From a virus: DNA of 64,000 nt. Where the stretch lies: IMG/VR virus record IMGVR_UViG_3300022916_000006, positions 54,746 through 118,745 of that record; one strand, 5' to 3'. Below the pieces are notes generated by a model that was given only the letters and a program-made list of their open reading frames with translations, did not search any database and was not told where the DNA came from. Every line of letters starts with the position of its first letter. Position 1 is the first letter of the stretch. Positions 45,964 through 54,496 of the stretch are shown one piece after another. The position numbers and the translations under genes are program-made.

Positions 45964-46461
45964 ATGAAACATACAAAAATTAGAACATCTGTATTTGAAA
46001 CAAACAGCTCAAGTACTCACAGTATGTGCATTGCAAAAAATGCAACATTGACTGTACCAGATAAATTACATTTTGCATTTGGTGAATTTGGTTGGGAGTA
46101 TGAAACTTTAACTTCCGTTGGTGAGAAAGCTAGTTATATGTTCACTGGTTTATATAATTTAAATCGGATTGAAGAAATTAAAAAAGTAATTGGTATATTG
46201 GAAGCTGATGGTATTGAAATCACGTATGAAAGTAGAGATCAAAAAAACAAATCTGCTGATTGGTGGGATTATGATTCTGGTTATGTTGATCATATGCATG
46301 ACATGGGTAACTTTTTAACTGCTCTTGTTACTGATAAAGATAAATTAAAATCATATTTATTTTCACCACTCAGTTTCGTAATAACTGGAAATGATAATGA
46401 CGAAAGTGATACGGGCATTCATGTTGATTATGATCATGATGAATATTACAAACACAATTAA
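45964..46461 (+). CDS. Conserved phage-type protein with FETNSSSTHS motif, 165 aa
   Basis: The start RTSVFETNSSSTHSMCIAK matches a conserved N-terminal signature I recall from hypothetical proteins of many large phages and some bacteria; the Ser/Thr-His cluster may bind phosphate or metal. C-terminal half acidic (GIHVDYDHDEYY). AAGGAAAAGGAAAAGATG leader; it stands directly before the radical SAM gene. Confidence 0.7.
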   Translation: MKHTKIRTSVFETNSSSTHSMCIAKNATLTVPDKLHFAFGEFGWEYETLTSVGEKASYMFTGLYNLNRIEEIKKVIGILEADGIEITYESRDQKNKSADWWDYDSGYVDHMHDMGNFLTALVTDKDKLKSYLFSPLSFVITGNDNDESDTGIHVDYDHDEYYKHN

Positions 46462-46483
46462 ATAAATAAAAAAAAAGGTTGAT

Positions 46484-47362
46484 GTGAATCAATTAGTAAA
46501 ATATATTAATGGTAATACTACTGTTACAATAATGGAAGATGGCACAAAAATACGTGAGTATGAAGGTGATCCTATTGTAGAACATCCAGAAAGCATTGAT
46601 GTTAAGATCACAGATTATTGTGATATGGGATGTGAATATTGTCACGAAGGATCGTCGGTAACAGGAGCACATGCTGATTTGACTACATTGTATGAAACGT
46701 TAAAGATACTCCCGTCTGGGGTTGAATTAGCTCTTGGTGGTGGCAATCCATTATCACATCCGAATCTATTTGAGTTTCTTGTTAAATTAAAAGATCATGG
46801 TTTCATTGCTAATATTACAATCAACCAAAATCATATCACCAGCAATTTTGAATTGATATCAGATTTGATTAATCATAAATTGGTACATGGAATTGGTATA
46901 TCAGTGGTTAATAATAATTTCATCAATAGCATACATCGATTGTTGCAGTTAACAAATAATATTGTATATCATGTGATTGCTGGTATTAATGAGATCACTA
47001 TCATCGATGATTTAAATCGGATGGATGATAATTGTAAAATATTAATATTAGGATATAAAAGATTTGGTCGTGGTGATCAATATTGGAATGTTAAAACACA
47101 TTGTAATCTACATGCATGGAAACATAATATGCGTAAATATATTACAAGTGGTGTGATATCATTTGACAATTTAGCACTTGAGCAATTGGAGATCAAAAAG
47201 TTATTAACGGTTGAAGCTTGGGATCAATTTTACATGGGTGATGATTTTACATTTTCAATGTACGTTGATGGTGTGAAAAGAGAATATGCACCAACGAGCA
47301 CAAGTGAAGAAAGACGAATGCTTTTTTCAGATATGTCTATATTAAAATATTTTAATGAGTAA
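46484..47362 (+). CDS. Radical SAM enzyme, 292 aa
   Basis: GTG start behind AAAAGG. CDMGCEYCHE (Cys 46, 50, 53) is the CxxxCxxC iron-sulfur motif, followed by the GGNPLSHP SAM-binding strand (usually GGEP). The C-terminal half has no extra Cys cluster for SPASM. Substrate unknown: phage radical SAM enzymes modify nucleotides, peptides or RNA. The pairing with the FETNSSSTHS protein suggests a possible peptide or protein substrate, which is inference. It lacks the viperin signature CNYKCxFCF. Confidence 0.85.
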   Translation: MNQLVKYINGNTTVTIMEDGTKIREYEGDPIVEHPESIDVKITDYCDMGCEYCHEGSSVTGAHADLTTLYETLKILPSGVELALGGGNPLSHPNLFEFLVKLKDHGFIANITINQNHITSNFELISDLINHKLVHGIGISVVNNNFINSIHRLLQLTNNIVYHVIAGINEITIIDDLNRMDDNCKILILGYKRFGRGDQYWNVKTHCNLHAWKHNMRKYITSGVISFDNLALEQLEIKKLLTVEAWDQFYMGDDFTFSMYVDGVKREYAPTSTSEERRMLFSDMSILKYFNE

Positions 47363-47624
47363 ATATCATTTAATATTATATCCAATTGGGAGATTTGCAG
47401 AGTCAATAACAGAAGATTTTATGTCTGTTGTTTCATATCGAGCTAGAGACGATTGGTGTGGTGATGGGTGGTGGTGTGAAGATAAAACTTATGCTAAAAT
47501 ATTTAAATCAAAAGAGCAAGCATTACATGATCCAGCACAGAAAGAAGAAACTGTTGGACTTTTAGGAATGTCTATTGTTCCAGTTGATACTGCTGAAGCA
47601 TTTATTGTAGCAATGATGTTATGA
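47355..47624 (+). CDS. MKYYI-ELVA family protein, 89 aa (block 9)
   Basis: MSKYHLILYPIGRFAES start, DDWCGDGWWCEDKTYAKIF (three Trp and two Cys) and SKEQALHDPAQK helix, VDTAEAFIVAMML end. Overlaps the radical SAM stop by eight bases. Confidence 0.82.
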   Translation: MSKYHLILYPIGRFAESITEDFMSVVSYRARDDWCGDGWWCEDKTYAKIFKSKEQALHDPAQKEETVGLLGMSIVPVDTAEAFIVAMML

Positions 47625-47851
47625 AATATTACATATATGATCCACATGGATATTATGGAAAATTTGTTTATAGTAAAAATGGATGGACGGTGGATACAGT
47701 AGGTGCAAAACCATATAATTCATATGAAGAAGCTAAAGAGTATTTTGACGGGGCAGATTGGGGTGAGATGGAGACAGAAAATGGGATGCAGGAAATGAAA
47801 TATCATTACATAATATTAGATGAAAATGAAATTATACCATATCTATTATGA
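47621..47851 (+). CDS. MKYYI-ELVA family protein, 76 aa
   Basis: MKYYIYDPHGYYGKFVYSK start, NGWTVDTVGAKPYNSYEEA centre, ILDENEIIPYLL end. YDP.D subgroup; contains an internal MKYHYII that repeats the family start. Confidence 0.86.
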   Translation: MKYYIYDPHGYYGKFVYSKNGWTVDTVGAKPYNSYEEAKEYFDGADWGEMETENGMQEMKYHYIILDENEIIPYLL

Positions 47852-47998
47852 AAAATTACGGTGTATTTTTTTAGATTTGGATCAGGACATGATAGATATA
47901 CTGGAGATGTTGACGCAGAAACAGCTAAAGAGGTGTTCGAATTAGCAATTGAAAAATATTTTGATGATATTGTGAAAAAAATAAAAAAAGTAGTTTAA
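47848..47998 (+). pseudogene. Possible frameshifted small gene at the array end
   Basis: The ATGA start reads MKNYGVFF and stops at a T7 run (TTTTTTTAG). With one T fewer the frame continues RFGSGHDRYTGDVDAETAKE and a long charged helix (EVFELAIEKYFDDIVKKIK) to TAA 47996-47998. Either a disrupted gene, a sequencing or assembly slip, or polymerase/ribosome slippage on the homopolymer. Confidence 0.5.
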
Positions 47999-48034
47999 TA
48001 TATATAATATGTTTTAAATTACACTGTAAATGAG
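47991..48034 (+). promoter_or_regulatory. Phage promoter-like element (weak upstream half)
   Basis: TAGTTT (47991-47996), 18 bp, TAAATT (48015-48020), then ACACTGTAAATGAGA. The 3' half and TGAGA fit; the first hexamer lacks TTG. Confidence 0.45.
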
Positions 48035-48067
48035 AAATAAAAAATGAAACAAAAAAAAAGGAAAAAT

Positions 48068-49219
48068 ATGGAAGTAAAACTTCAAGAACTAAATGCTAAA
48101 TTAATGGCATTGAGTAATAAGATTGACGATGTTATATATAGCGAGAAACTGCAACATATGATATTGGAGATGCAGGAGGATGTGCTAAGTATGCAAATGA
48201 TTTCTGTTAAAATGAAAAAGTCTAAATTGAGTATTGAGCAACAATGTGATATTGTAAAATCAGATGATGTACTTGAACCAACGGATACTTCAAAGTCCAA
48301 TGGTGGTAATGGTAATGCAAAAATTGAATTGATTACACGGGAGTCATTTAAAGCTATGAGAAATGCTAAAAATCTCACTGCTAAATATGTGGAAGCTAAT
48401 ACAGGAGTTCCAATGCATGCGGTCTATACGTCTGAAAATCTCAATCTTAACGTTAAGGATGAATATATTAGTATATTACAAACTTACTATGCATCTGATG
48501 ATTATAATAAAATTGCAACTCGTGATAAATCAAATGATTCAATTGATAACATTAAAGTTTGTAGAGCCAATTTCAAAAAACTTAGACTTAGAAAAAATAT
48601 ATCTGGATATAAAGTCGCTGAAATTGTGGGTGTTAGTGATTGTTCGATATATTCTGCTGAAAATGTTAAAAAATATGCAGTATCTAAGGATATGATTAAT
48701 CGAATATCTAAATTTTATATGTCTGATTATTATAAAAATATCAATATTCAATCTAACAATAAAACTATTAATATGTTTCCAAAATTGAATATGATTGAAG
48801 TATGTAGAGATAATTTTAAATTACTCAGAAATTTAAAAAACTTATCTGCTGTTAAAATGGGTATGCTTATAGGAATTTCTCAAAAGACGATATATAAAGC
48901 TGAGAATGTTGATAACGATACCGTGTCAAATATAATGATTAAACGCATAACGTATTTTTTTAATTCTACTGTTTATAAGAAAATGAGTGAAGAAATTAAA
49001 CCGTCTAAAGTTAAATCAAACCAGACTATACTTAACAACGCATCAGATGATTTATCAGGAATACAATTGAGATTGATGAGACTGAAACGTAAACTTACAC
49101 AATTGGAAGTATGTAATGCAATTCAAATATCAGCTCCAACATTAAGTAGACTTGAATGTGATGGTGGTTCTAGGTTAGAAACTAGATTACGAGTATTTAA
49201 TTATTATAACTCATTATAA
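48068..49219 (+). CDS. Putative DNA-binding regulator with four tandem HTH-like repeats, 383 aa
   Basis: Start at 48068 (MEVKLQELNAKLM), with AAAGGAAAAAT before it; ATG 48044 lacks a site. Residues ~1-65 form a coiled coil. Then four similar units of about 80 residues begin near residues 91, 168, 248 and 332: FKAMRNAKNLTAKYVEANTG, FKKLRLRKNISGYKVAEIVG, FKLLRNLKNLSAVKMGMLIG and LRLMRLKRKLTQLEVCNAIQ, each followed by a turn and a Tyr/Ser-Glu recognition-like helix (IYSAEN, IYKAEN, LSRLEC). These fit XRE/Cro-type helix-turn-helix domains. Likely a multivalent DNA-binding protein; a link to the repeated promoters is speculation. Confidence 0.72.
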   Translation: MEVKLQELNAKLMALSNKIDDVIYSEKLQHMILEMQEDVLSMQMISVKMKKSKLSIEQQCDIVKSDDVLEPTDTSKSNGGNGNAKIELITRESFKAMRNAKNLTAKYVEANTGVPMHAVYTSENLNLNVKDEYISILQTYYASDDYNKIATRDKSNDSIDNIKVCRANFKKLRLRKNISGYKVAEIVGVSDCSIYSAENVKKYAVSKDMINRISKFYMSDYYKNINIQSNNKTINMFPKLNMIEVCRDNFKLLRNLKNLSAVKMGMLIGISQKTIYKAENVDNDTVSNIMIKRITYFFNSTVYKKMSEEIKPSKVKSNQTILNNASDDLSGIQLRLMRLKRKLTQLEVCNAIQISAPTLSRLECDGGSRLETRLRVFNYYNSL

Positions 49220-49251
49220 TATAATAATATAACGTATGATGAATAATTATA

Positions 49252-49332
49252 ATGAATGTAGAGTCCACATATCAGACAATGATGATATGGTTTGCAATAG
49301 TATCATGTTACTTAATGCTACATTCATTATAA
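49252..49332 (+). CDS. Possible tiny membrane peptide, 26 aa
   Basis: ATG 49252 reads MNVESTYQTMMIWFAIVSCY..HSL, one hydrophobic helix. No clear ribosome binding site, so weakly supported; it fills the gap before the next membrane-protein operon. Confidence 0.25.
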   Translation: MNVESTYQTMMIWFAIVSCYLMLHSL

Positions 49333-49358
49333 TTTCTAATTAACAGTTAAAGGACAAC

Positions 49359-49796
49359 ATGAATTTAAACAAATTTAAATCAATACTACGTAAGATAAGT
49401 ATCTATGTTAATAATATTAAAGCACTCCGATTTATAATATTATGGACAACGATCTTGATATTATTTCGATATTTGATAGTAAACATATTTTTGTGGGGTG
49501 CCAGTAAAAATTGTATGGGGTCTGGTGAGATATTTATGTCAATGGTTGGATTTTTCTCCATTATATTTACATGTTTTGGTATGATTATGGTGATTGCTAT
49601 TGGTATAGAATGGGCAAAAGATTCAAAATCGTTTTATCATGAAGTACGAGTTGATTTATTGAAAATGTGGTTCATATTAAAATGTAAAGTTTATGATAAT
49701 CTCAATAAAGTGAAAACTTCAATAGATAATGCTAATCGAGAAGTTAAAGATTCACCACATAAAACAAATCAGGAAATTGAGGATTTAGACGAATGA
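49359..49796 (+). CDS. Two-helix membrane protein, 145 aa
   Basis: Hydrophobic segments FIILWTTILILFRYLIVNIFL and MVGFFSIIFTCFGMIMVIAIG, then a soluble tail with a helix ending NQEIEDLDE. AAAGGACAACATG leader. Similar tail (NKQIEELDNETDK) in the next protein, so the two are probable paralogues. Confidence 0.65.
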   Translation: MNLNKFKSILRKISIYVNNIKALRFIILWTTILILFRYLIVNIFLWGASKNCMGSGEIFMSMVGFFSIIFTCFGMIMVIAIGIEWAKDSKSFYHEVRVDLLKMWFILKCKVYDNLNKVKTSIDNANREVKDSPHKTNQEIEDLDE

Positions 49797-50155
49797 TTTC
49801 ATTAAAATCGTTATACGATTCTATTTATGTGCGCAACAGTATTATATATATTAATAATATGCCAATATTAAGACTGTTAATATCAGCTATATTAATCATA
49901 TTACATTTTATTGTTGGTATATATTTCTTATTCATGTTTCCAGATTACAGTGTAATAATGCCAGCACTTTTTATTGGGATTAGTTTGTTTATGATAGTTA
50001 GTGAGATATGGGTTGCTATTTGTTGGATAGAAGACCCAGTTCAATTATATAATGATATATTAGTTATAATAGATAAGACTTATGGTAATGTTAAAGACTC
50101 GTATGAAAACGCTAATAAACAAATTGAGGAGTTAGATAATGAAACCGATAAATAA
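49793..50155 (+). CDS. Two-helix membrane protein, paralogue of preceding gene, 120 aa
   Basis: Segments LLISAILIILHFIVGIYFLF and ALFIGISLFMIVSEIWVAI; NAN..I.ELD tail as in the 49359 product. ATGA overlap with its neighbour; overlaps the next gene by 17 bases. Confidence 0.65.
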   Translation: MISLKSLYDSIYVRNSIIYINNMPILRLLISAILIILHFIVGIYFLFMFPDYSVIMPALFIGISLFMIVSEIWVAICWIEDPVQLYNDILVIIDKTYGNVKDSYENANKQIEELDNETDK

Positions 50156-50552
50156 CAGATTAGAAATATTGGATATAATATGCACGGTGATAGTTGGATT
50201 TACACTATTGACAGGTTTTGTTATAGCAATGGCATTAAATAAGACTGATGATACTTTAAAATTGGTAAATGCTATATTATTAGGAATTGGCCCATTATTT
50301 GTATTAACTACAATGTTATTGAGATATATGTATAAAGTCAGTGGAGATTTAAATAAGTTTCTACATATATTGATTGGTAAAATCTTTATGATAAAATTAA
50401 TTGTTGTATTGTTATTAGTTGTATTTGGTGTGGTATTTCAATTACCAATAAAATTATATATATTCATATTACTTGGTGCGTTTATTGTGACACATCATAT
50501 TGAAGCATATTTTGCTTACACTTTATTCTTAGAGGGGAACATAAAAAAATGA
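50139..50552 (+). CDS. Four-helix membrane protein, 137 aa
   Basis: Segments LDIICTVIVGFTLLTGFVIAM, AILLGIGPLFVLTTMLLRY, IKLIVVLLLVVFGVVF and LYIFILLGAFIVTHHIEAYF with short loops. GAGGAGTTAGATAATG leader inside the preceding gene. Unknown role, probably part of a membrane complex with its neighbours. Confidence 0.65.
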   Translation: MKPINNRLEILDIICTVIVGFTLLTGFVIAMALNKTDDTLKLVNAILLGIGPLFVLTTMLLRYMYKVSGDLNKFLHILIGKIFMIKLIVVLLLVVFGVVFQLPIKLYIFILLGAFIVTHHIEAYFAYTLFLEGNIKK

Positions 50553-50896
50553 AATCATCAGCAGACAAACAAAAAGTAGAAATAACAGTAGCTGAATTTA
50601 TGGAATTTAATGAACTTAAAGAACATGAAAAGATGGTTAAAATTATTAATAAAACTGAATATATGGGGCATGATAATAGAAAATGGGTTTCATCAGATAT
50701 ATCCTGGAAATCAGATGGTAAGTGTTGGATGCATCTTGCGGCTAAGTTAAGTAGCCAAAGTGATAAATTAAGAGATTTAGTTAAAGAAAATAAAAAACTA
50801 AAACGAACCAAGGATGATAAAAAATCAAGTTTGGAATTTTTATTCAATTCAATAAAAAATACAATGAAACCTATGTGGAGATGGTATACAAGATGA
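50549..50896 (+). CDS. Hypothetical basic helical protein, 115 aa
   Basis: KVEITVAEFMEFNELKEHEK start, MGHDNRKWVSSDISWKSDGK middle and a Lys-rich coiled end (LRDLVKENKKLKRTKDDKK). ATGA overlaps on both sides bridge the membrane genes to the PRPP synthetase operon. Confidence 0.62.
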   Translation: MKSSADKQKVEITVAEFMEFNELKEHEKMVKIINKTEYMGHDNRKWVSSDISWKSDGKCWMHLAAKLSSQSDKLRDLVKENKKLKRTKDDKKSSLEFLFNSIKNTMKPMWRWYTR

Positions 50897-51780
50897 GTAC
50901 AGCTATATTAAATCTAACAGATGGATTTGAACCATATTTTGAAACATCTCTACCAGAGTTTAATTATGATTCATTCATATTTAATGGGGGAGAAGTTCAT
51001 TTTAAACTTGATCTTCATAATATGGGCTATCCAGCATATGATAAAGTCATAATCACATCTAGAGCATCATGTAGTGATGATATCATGAGAATATTAATTG
51101 CTAAAGATGCATTAGAACGTACTGGTGTTAAATCATTTGAATTGATAATGCCATATATCCCATATGCTCGTCAAGATAGAGTATGCGATGAAGGTGAATC
51201 GTTTTCATTGAAAGTATTTGCTAATATAATTAATTCAGCTGAATTTGATAAAGTGATAACATTAGATGCACATTCATTAGTGGCTCCTGCATTATTAAAC
51301 AATTGTGTTGATGGTAGTAATGAATCATACATATTAAATTCGGGACATGCTACTTGGAGAATTTTACAAGATGAAACAAAAGAATTATTATTAATATCAC
51401 CAGATATGGGAGCTAATAAGAAGTCTGAAAAATTAATGAGAGATTCTGATTTCAAAGAAATGATTCAATGTGATAAGACTCGTGATCCAAAGACTGGAAA
51501 ATTAACAGGATTCAAAGTACTTGCTGATGATCTTGGTGGATTACCGTGTTTGATTGCTGATGATGTTTGTGATGGTGGTGGAACTTTTATGGGATTAGCA
51601 GTAGAATTGAAAAAGAAAAATGCTGGTAATTTATATTTGTTTGTTACACATGGGATTTTCTCAAATGGATTTGATGAATTAAAGAAACATTTTAAATTGA
51701 TTTTTTGTACTGATTCATTCAGTGATTTGAGTGACAATGATAATGTTATACAATATAAGGTTGAAATATATAATATATGA
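50893..51780 (+). CDS. prs: Ribose-phosphate pyrophosphokinase (PRPP synthetase), 295 aa
   Basis: Start at the ATGA overlap (MSTAILNLTDGFEP). Recognised by MPYIPYARQDRVCDEGESFS, the LDAHS strand, the DDLGG segment and the PRPP-binding loop CLIADDVCDGGGTF. Converts ribose 5-phosphate and ATP to PRPP. Slightly shorter than bacterial Prs (about 310 aa), as usual in phages. It stands two genes before NAMPT, which needs PRPP, so it presumably supplies NAD salvage. Confidence 0.92.
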   Translation: MSTAILNLTDGFEPYFETSLPEFNYDSFIFNGGEVHFKLDLHNMGYPAYDKVIITSRASCSDDIMRILIAKDALERTGVKSFELIMPYIPYARQDRVCDEGESFSLKVFANIINSAEFDKVITLDAHSLVAPALLNNCVDGSNESYILNSGHATWRILQDETKELLLISPDMGANKKSEKLMRDSDFKEMIQCDKTRDPKTGKLTGFKVLADDLGGLPCLIADDVCDGGGTFMGLAVELKKKNAGNLYLFVTHGIFSNGFDELKKHFKLIFCTDSFSDLSDNDNVIQYKVEIYNI

Positions 51781-52745
51781 GTAGTATTGTTTTTACACCT
51801 AAAGATAAGCATCAAGCAATGATATTGATGGGTTTACCATTATCTGGTAAGAGTACGTGGATAGAAGATAATGTAACATTTGATGATAATATAAAATTAG
51901 TATCAGCAGATGATATAAAAGAAGCTCATCCTGATTATGATCCAAATCGTGCATGTGATTTACATCAGTATAGTGTAAAAGAAGCTAGAAAATTGATGGA
52001 TGAATATTCAGATAAGAAGCTTGATATTGTAATGGATGGTGGTGGTATAAATAATAATTATACTATTGAAATAATAAAAATGTTACGAAAGAAACGATAT
52101 ACTATAGGACTGGTACATATAAAAACACCATATACTGTGTGTATTGAACGAAATAAAAATAGAACGAGAAAAGTTCCAGATGAAGATATAATATATAAAG
52201 CAATACGAGAAAATGCACAGCGACATAAATTATCGATGTATGTTGATAAAATACATGTTGTTGATTATTTTTCAAACAAACATATCTTTGTTGATATGGA
52301 TGGAGTGATTGCCGCATTATCTACACTACCAATAATAAATGGTGAGATTGATTTTGTAAATGCTGAAGTTCATAAATACTTAAAACCAGTACATCAAGTA
52401 ATTAGTAAATTAAGAGAATTACAATTTAAAGGTCATGAGTTATATATATTATCAGCCATACCAAATTCATTTGCATATACAGAAAAGAATGAGTGGTTAG
52501 ATCGACATTTCAATATTCCAATTGATCGACGATTTTTTGTAAATCAAGGTAGACATAAAGTTGAGATGTTATGTAACCTAGCTGATAAATTAAAATTAGA
52601 TAGAAAAGACGTTACGATGTTAGATGATATACATGATACGTTATATAAAGTGAAAAGCCGTGGAATGAATAGTATGCATGTATCAGAATTTCTAGCAAAA
52701 GTTTTTGTACCAATTAATAATGATAAAAATAAAAAGGATAAATAA
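51777..52745 (+). CDS. Polynucleotide kinase/phosphatase-like protein, 322 aa
   Basis: N-terminal P-loop kinase GLPLSGKST (residues 19-27) with an SADD strand after it, and a C-terminal HAD phosphatase with FVDMDGVIA (Asp173, Asp175) and TMLDDIHDT near the end. This kinase-then-HAD order and length match T4 Pnk/PseT (301 aa). It may repair tRNA or DNA 5'/3' ends; given its position between prs and NAMPT, a nucleotide-level role in NAD metabolism is also possible. ATGA overlap with prs. Confidence 0.78.
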   Translation: MSSIVFTPKDKHQAMILMGLPLSGKSTWIEDNVTFDDNIKLVSADDIKEAHPDYDPNRACDLHQYSVKEARKLMDEYSDKKLDIVMDGGGINNNYTIEIIKMLRKKRYTIGLVHIKTPYTVCIERNKNRTRKVPDEDIIYKAIRENAQRHKLSMYVDKIHVVDYFSNKHIFVDMDGVIAALSTLPIINGEIDFVNAEVHKYLKPVHQVISKLRELQFKGHELYILSAIPNSFAYTEKNEWLDRHFNIPIDRRFFVNQGRHKVEMLCNLADKLKLDRKDVTMLDDIHDTLYKVKSRGMNSMHVSEFLAKVFVPINNDKNKKDK

Positions 52746-52747
52746 AA

Positions 52748-54208
52748 ATGAATATTAACAGTTTACTAATCAGTGATGCATATAAACAATCACACAGAAT
52801 TCAATATCCAGAAGGAACAACATTGGTATATTCAAACTGGACACCAAGAAGTGATCGACATTCAGTAACGAAAGGTGGAGTTGTCGTATTTGGAATACAA
52901 GCATTTTTGAAAAAAATAACAAAAGAGTTTAATGATAATTTCTTTTCAATGCCTCATGATATTGTGGTTGATTCGTATAAACAAGGATATCTTGAATATT
53001 TTGGAACTGAAACTGATGCTCAACATGTTAAAGATTTACATGACTTAGGGTATTTACCAATTTGTGTGAAAGCATTACCAGAAGGTTCTATTTGTCCAAT
53101 TGGTGTTCCAATGTTGACGATATGGAATTCAATACCAAAGTTCTTCTGGATTACCAATTTTTTAGAAACGATCATGTCAACTGAATTATGGTTACCAATG
53201 ACATCAGCAACAATTGCAAAAGAATATAATAACATATTGATGGGCTGGGCGACTTGGACTTGTGATAATTATGATCACATTCCATTTCAAGCTCATGACT
53301 TTTCGATGAGAGGTATGAGTGGATTAGAATCAGCATCAGCAAGTGGAGCTGGACATTTGTTATCTTCATCTGGAAGTGATACAATTCCTGCTGTTTATTA
53401 CTTAAAAGAGTATTATCATGCAGACGCATCAAAAGAATTAATTGGTGTAAGTATTCCAGCTACGGAACATTCTGTAATGAGTATGGGCACGCAAACTGAC
53501 GAGTTGGGCACGTTTCGAAGACTTATCACAGAAACATACCCAAACGGTCTTCTATCGATAGTTTCAGACACCTGGGACCTGTGGAAAGTGTTAACAGAAT
53601 ATGTACCAGCATTAAAAAACGAAATCATGGCACGAGATGGTAAAATTGTAATCAGACCAGATAGTGGAAATCCAGTTGATATTATTTGTGGTGATTCTCA
53701 TGCTGAATATGGCACTCCACAAAGTAAAGGTGTAATTGAATTACTTTGGGATATTTTTGGTGGAACTGTGAATGATAAAACATATCGTGTATTGGATGAA
53801 CACATTGGTGCTATATATGGTGATGCAATCACATTAGCACGAGCTGATGAAATACTCAGACGATTAGAAATTAAAGGGTTTGCAAGCTCAAATATCGTAT
53901 TTGGTGTTGGTAGTTATACATATCAGTATAATACACGAGATACATATGGATTCGCTATGAAAGCGACATATGGTGAAGTTAATCATAATGGTAGAGCAAT
54001 CTACAAGAATCCAGTGACAGATTTAGGTGGTGCAAAAAAATCATTAAAAGGTTTGATTCGTGTTGAACTTGAAAATGGAAAATATGTTGCCCATGATGAA
54101 TGTAGTTGGGTGACTGAAAATACAGGTGAATTAATTGAAGTATATGCTAATGGTAAATTCGAAAAAGAATATACGTTAAGCGAAATAAGAGAACGATTAA
54201 ACGGATAA
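52748..54208 (+). CDS. nadV: Nicotinamide phosphoribosyltransferase, 486 aa
   Basis: Full-length NAMPT: LLISDAYKQSHRIQYPEGT at the N-terminus, FSMRGMSGLESASASGAG and GVSIPATEHSVMSMGTQTDE in the centre, KIVIRPDSGNPVDIICGD phosphate-binding strand, and FGVGSYTYQYNTRDTYG near the end. Makes nicotinamide mononucleotide from nicotinamide and PRPP. With Prs it forms the front half of NAD salvage; no NMN adenylyltransferase is seen here. Phages use such genes to restore NAD consumed by host defence. AAAAAGGATAAATAAAAATG leader. Confidence 0.95.
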   Translation: MNINSLLISDAYKQSHRIQYPEGTTLVYSNWTPRSDRHSVTKGGVVVFGIQAFLKKITKEFNDNFFSMPHDIVVDSYKQGYLEYFGTETDAQHVKDLHDLGYLPICVKALPEGSICPIGVPMLTIWNSIPKFFWITNFLETIMSTELWLPMTSATIAKEYNNILMGWATWTCDNYDHIPFQAHDFSMRGMSGLESASASGAGHLLSSSGSDTIPAVYYLKEYYHADASKELIGVSIPATEHSVMSMGTQTDELGTFRRLITETYPNGLLSIVSDTWDLWKVLTEYVPALKNEIMARDGKIVIRPDSGNPVDIICGDSHAEYGTPQSKGVIELLWDIFGGTVNDKTYRVLDEHIGAIYGDAITLARADEILRRLEIKGFASSNIVFGVGSYTYQYNTRDTYGFAMKATYGEVNHNGRAIYKNPVTDLGGAKKSLKGLIRVELENGKYVAHDECSWVTENTGELIEVYANGKFEKEYTLSEIRERLNG

Positions 54209-54217
54209 TATAATCTA

Positions 54218-54496
54218 ATGATGAACAAACGATTAAAAATGGTATTGTACAAAGAACCAAATAAACACTTATGTATATTTGGTAACTCTGAACATCTAAT
54301 TGGTCGGCATGTTGATATTCGTGATGAAAAGTATATTTCATTGAAAACTGATATTGAACATTCATCTGGTGTATTAATTGGATTAGAATCTGAGTTGATT
54401 GCGCCAGTTAAAGTCATTGTAGATAAATATGAATTAAATAAGGAATATGTACAGTATGTTATGTTATATAGTGTTACGGATATTTACGTAAAATGA
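54218..54496 (+). CDS. Hypothetical protein, 92 aa
   Basis: MNKRLKMVLYKEPNKHLCIF (second Met as start is possible), HVDIRDEKYISLKTDIEHSS and YVQYVMLYSVTDIYV; mixed alpha/beta. ATGA overlap with the next gene. Not recognised. Confidence 0.58.
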   Translation: MMNKRLKMVLYKEPNKHLCIFGNSEHLIGRHVDIRDEKYISLKTDIEHSSGVLIGLESELIAPVKVIVDKYELNKEYVQYVMLYSVTDIYVK

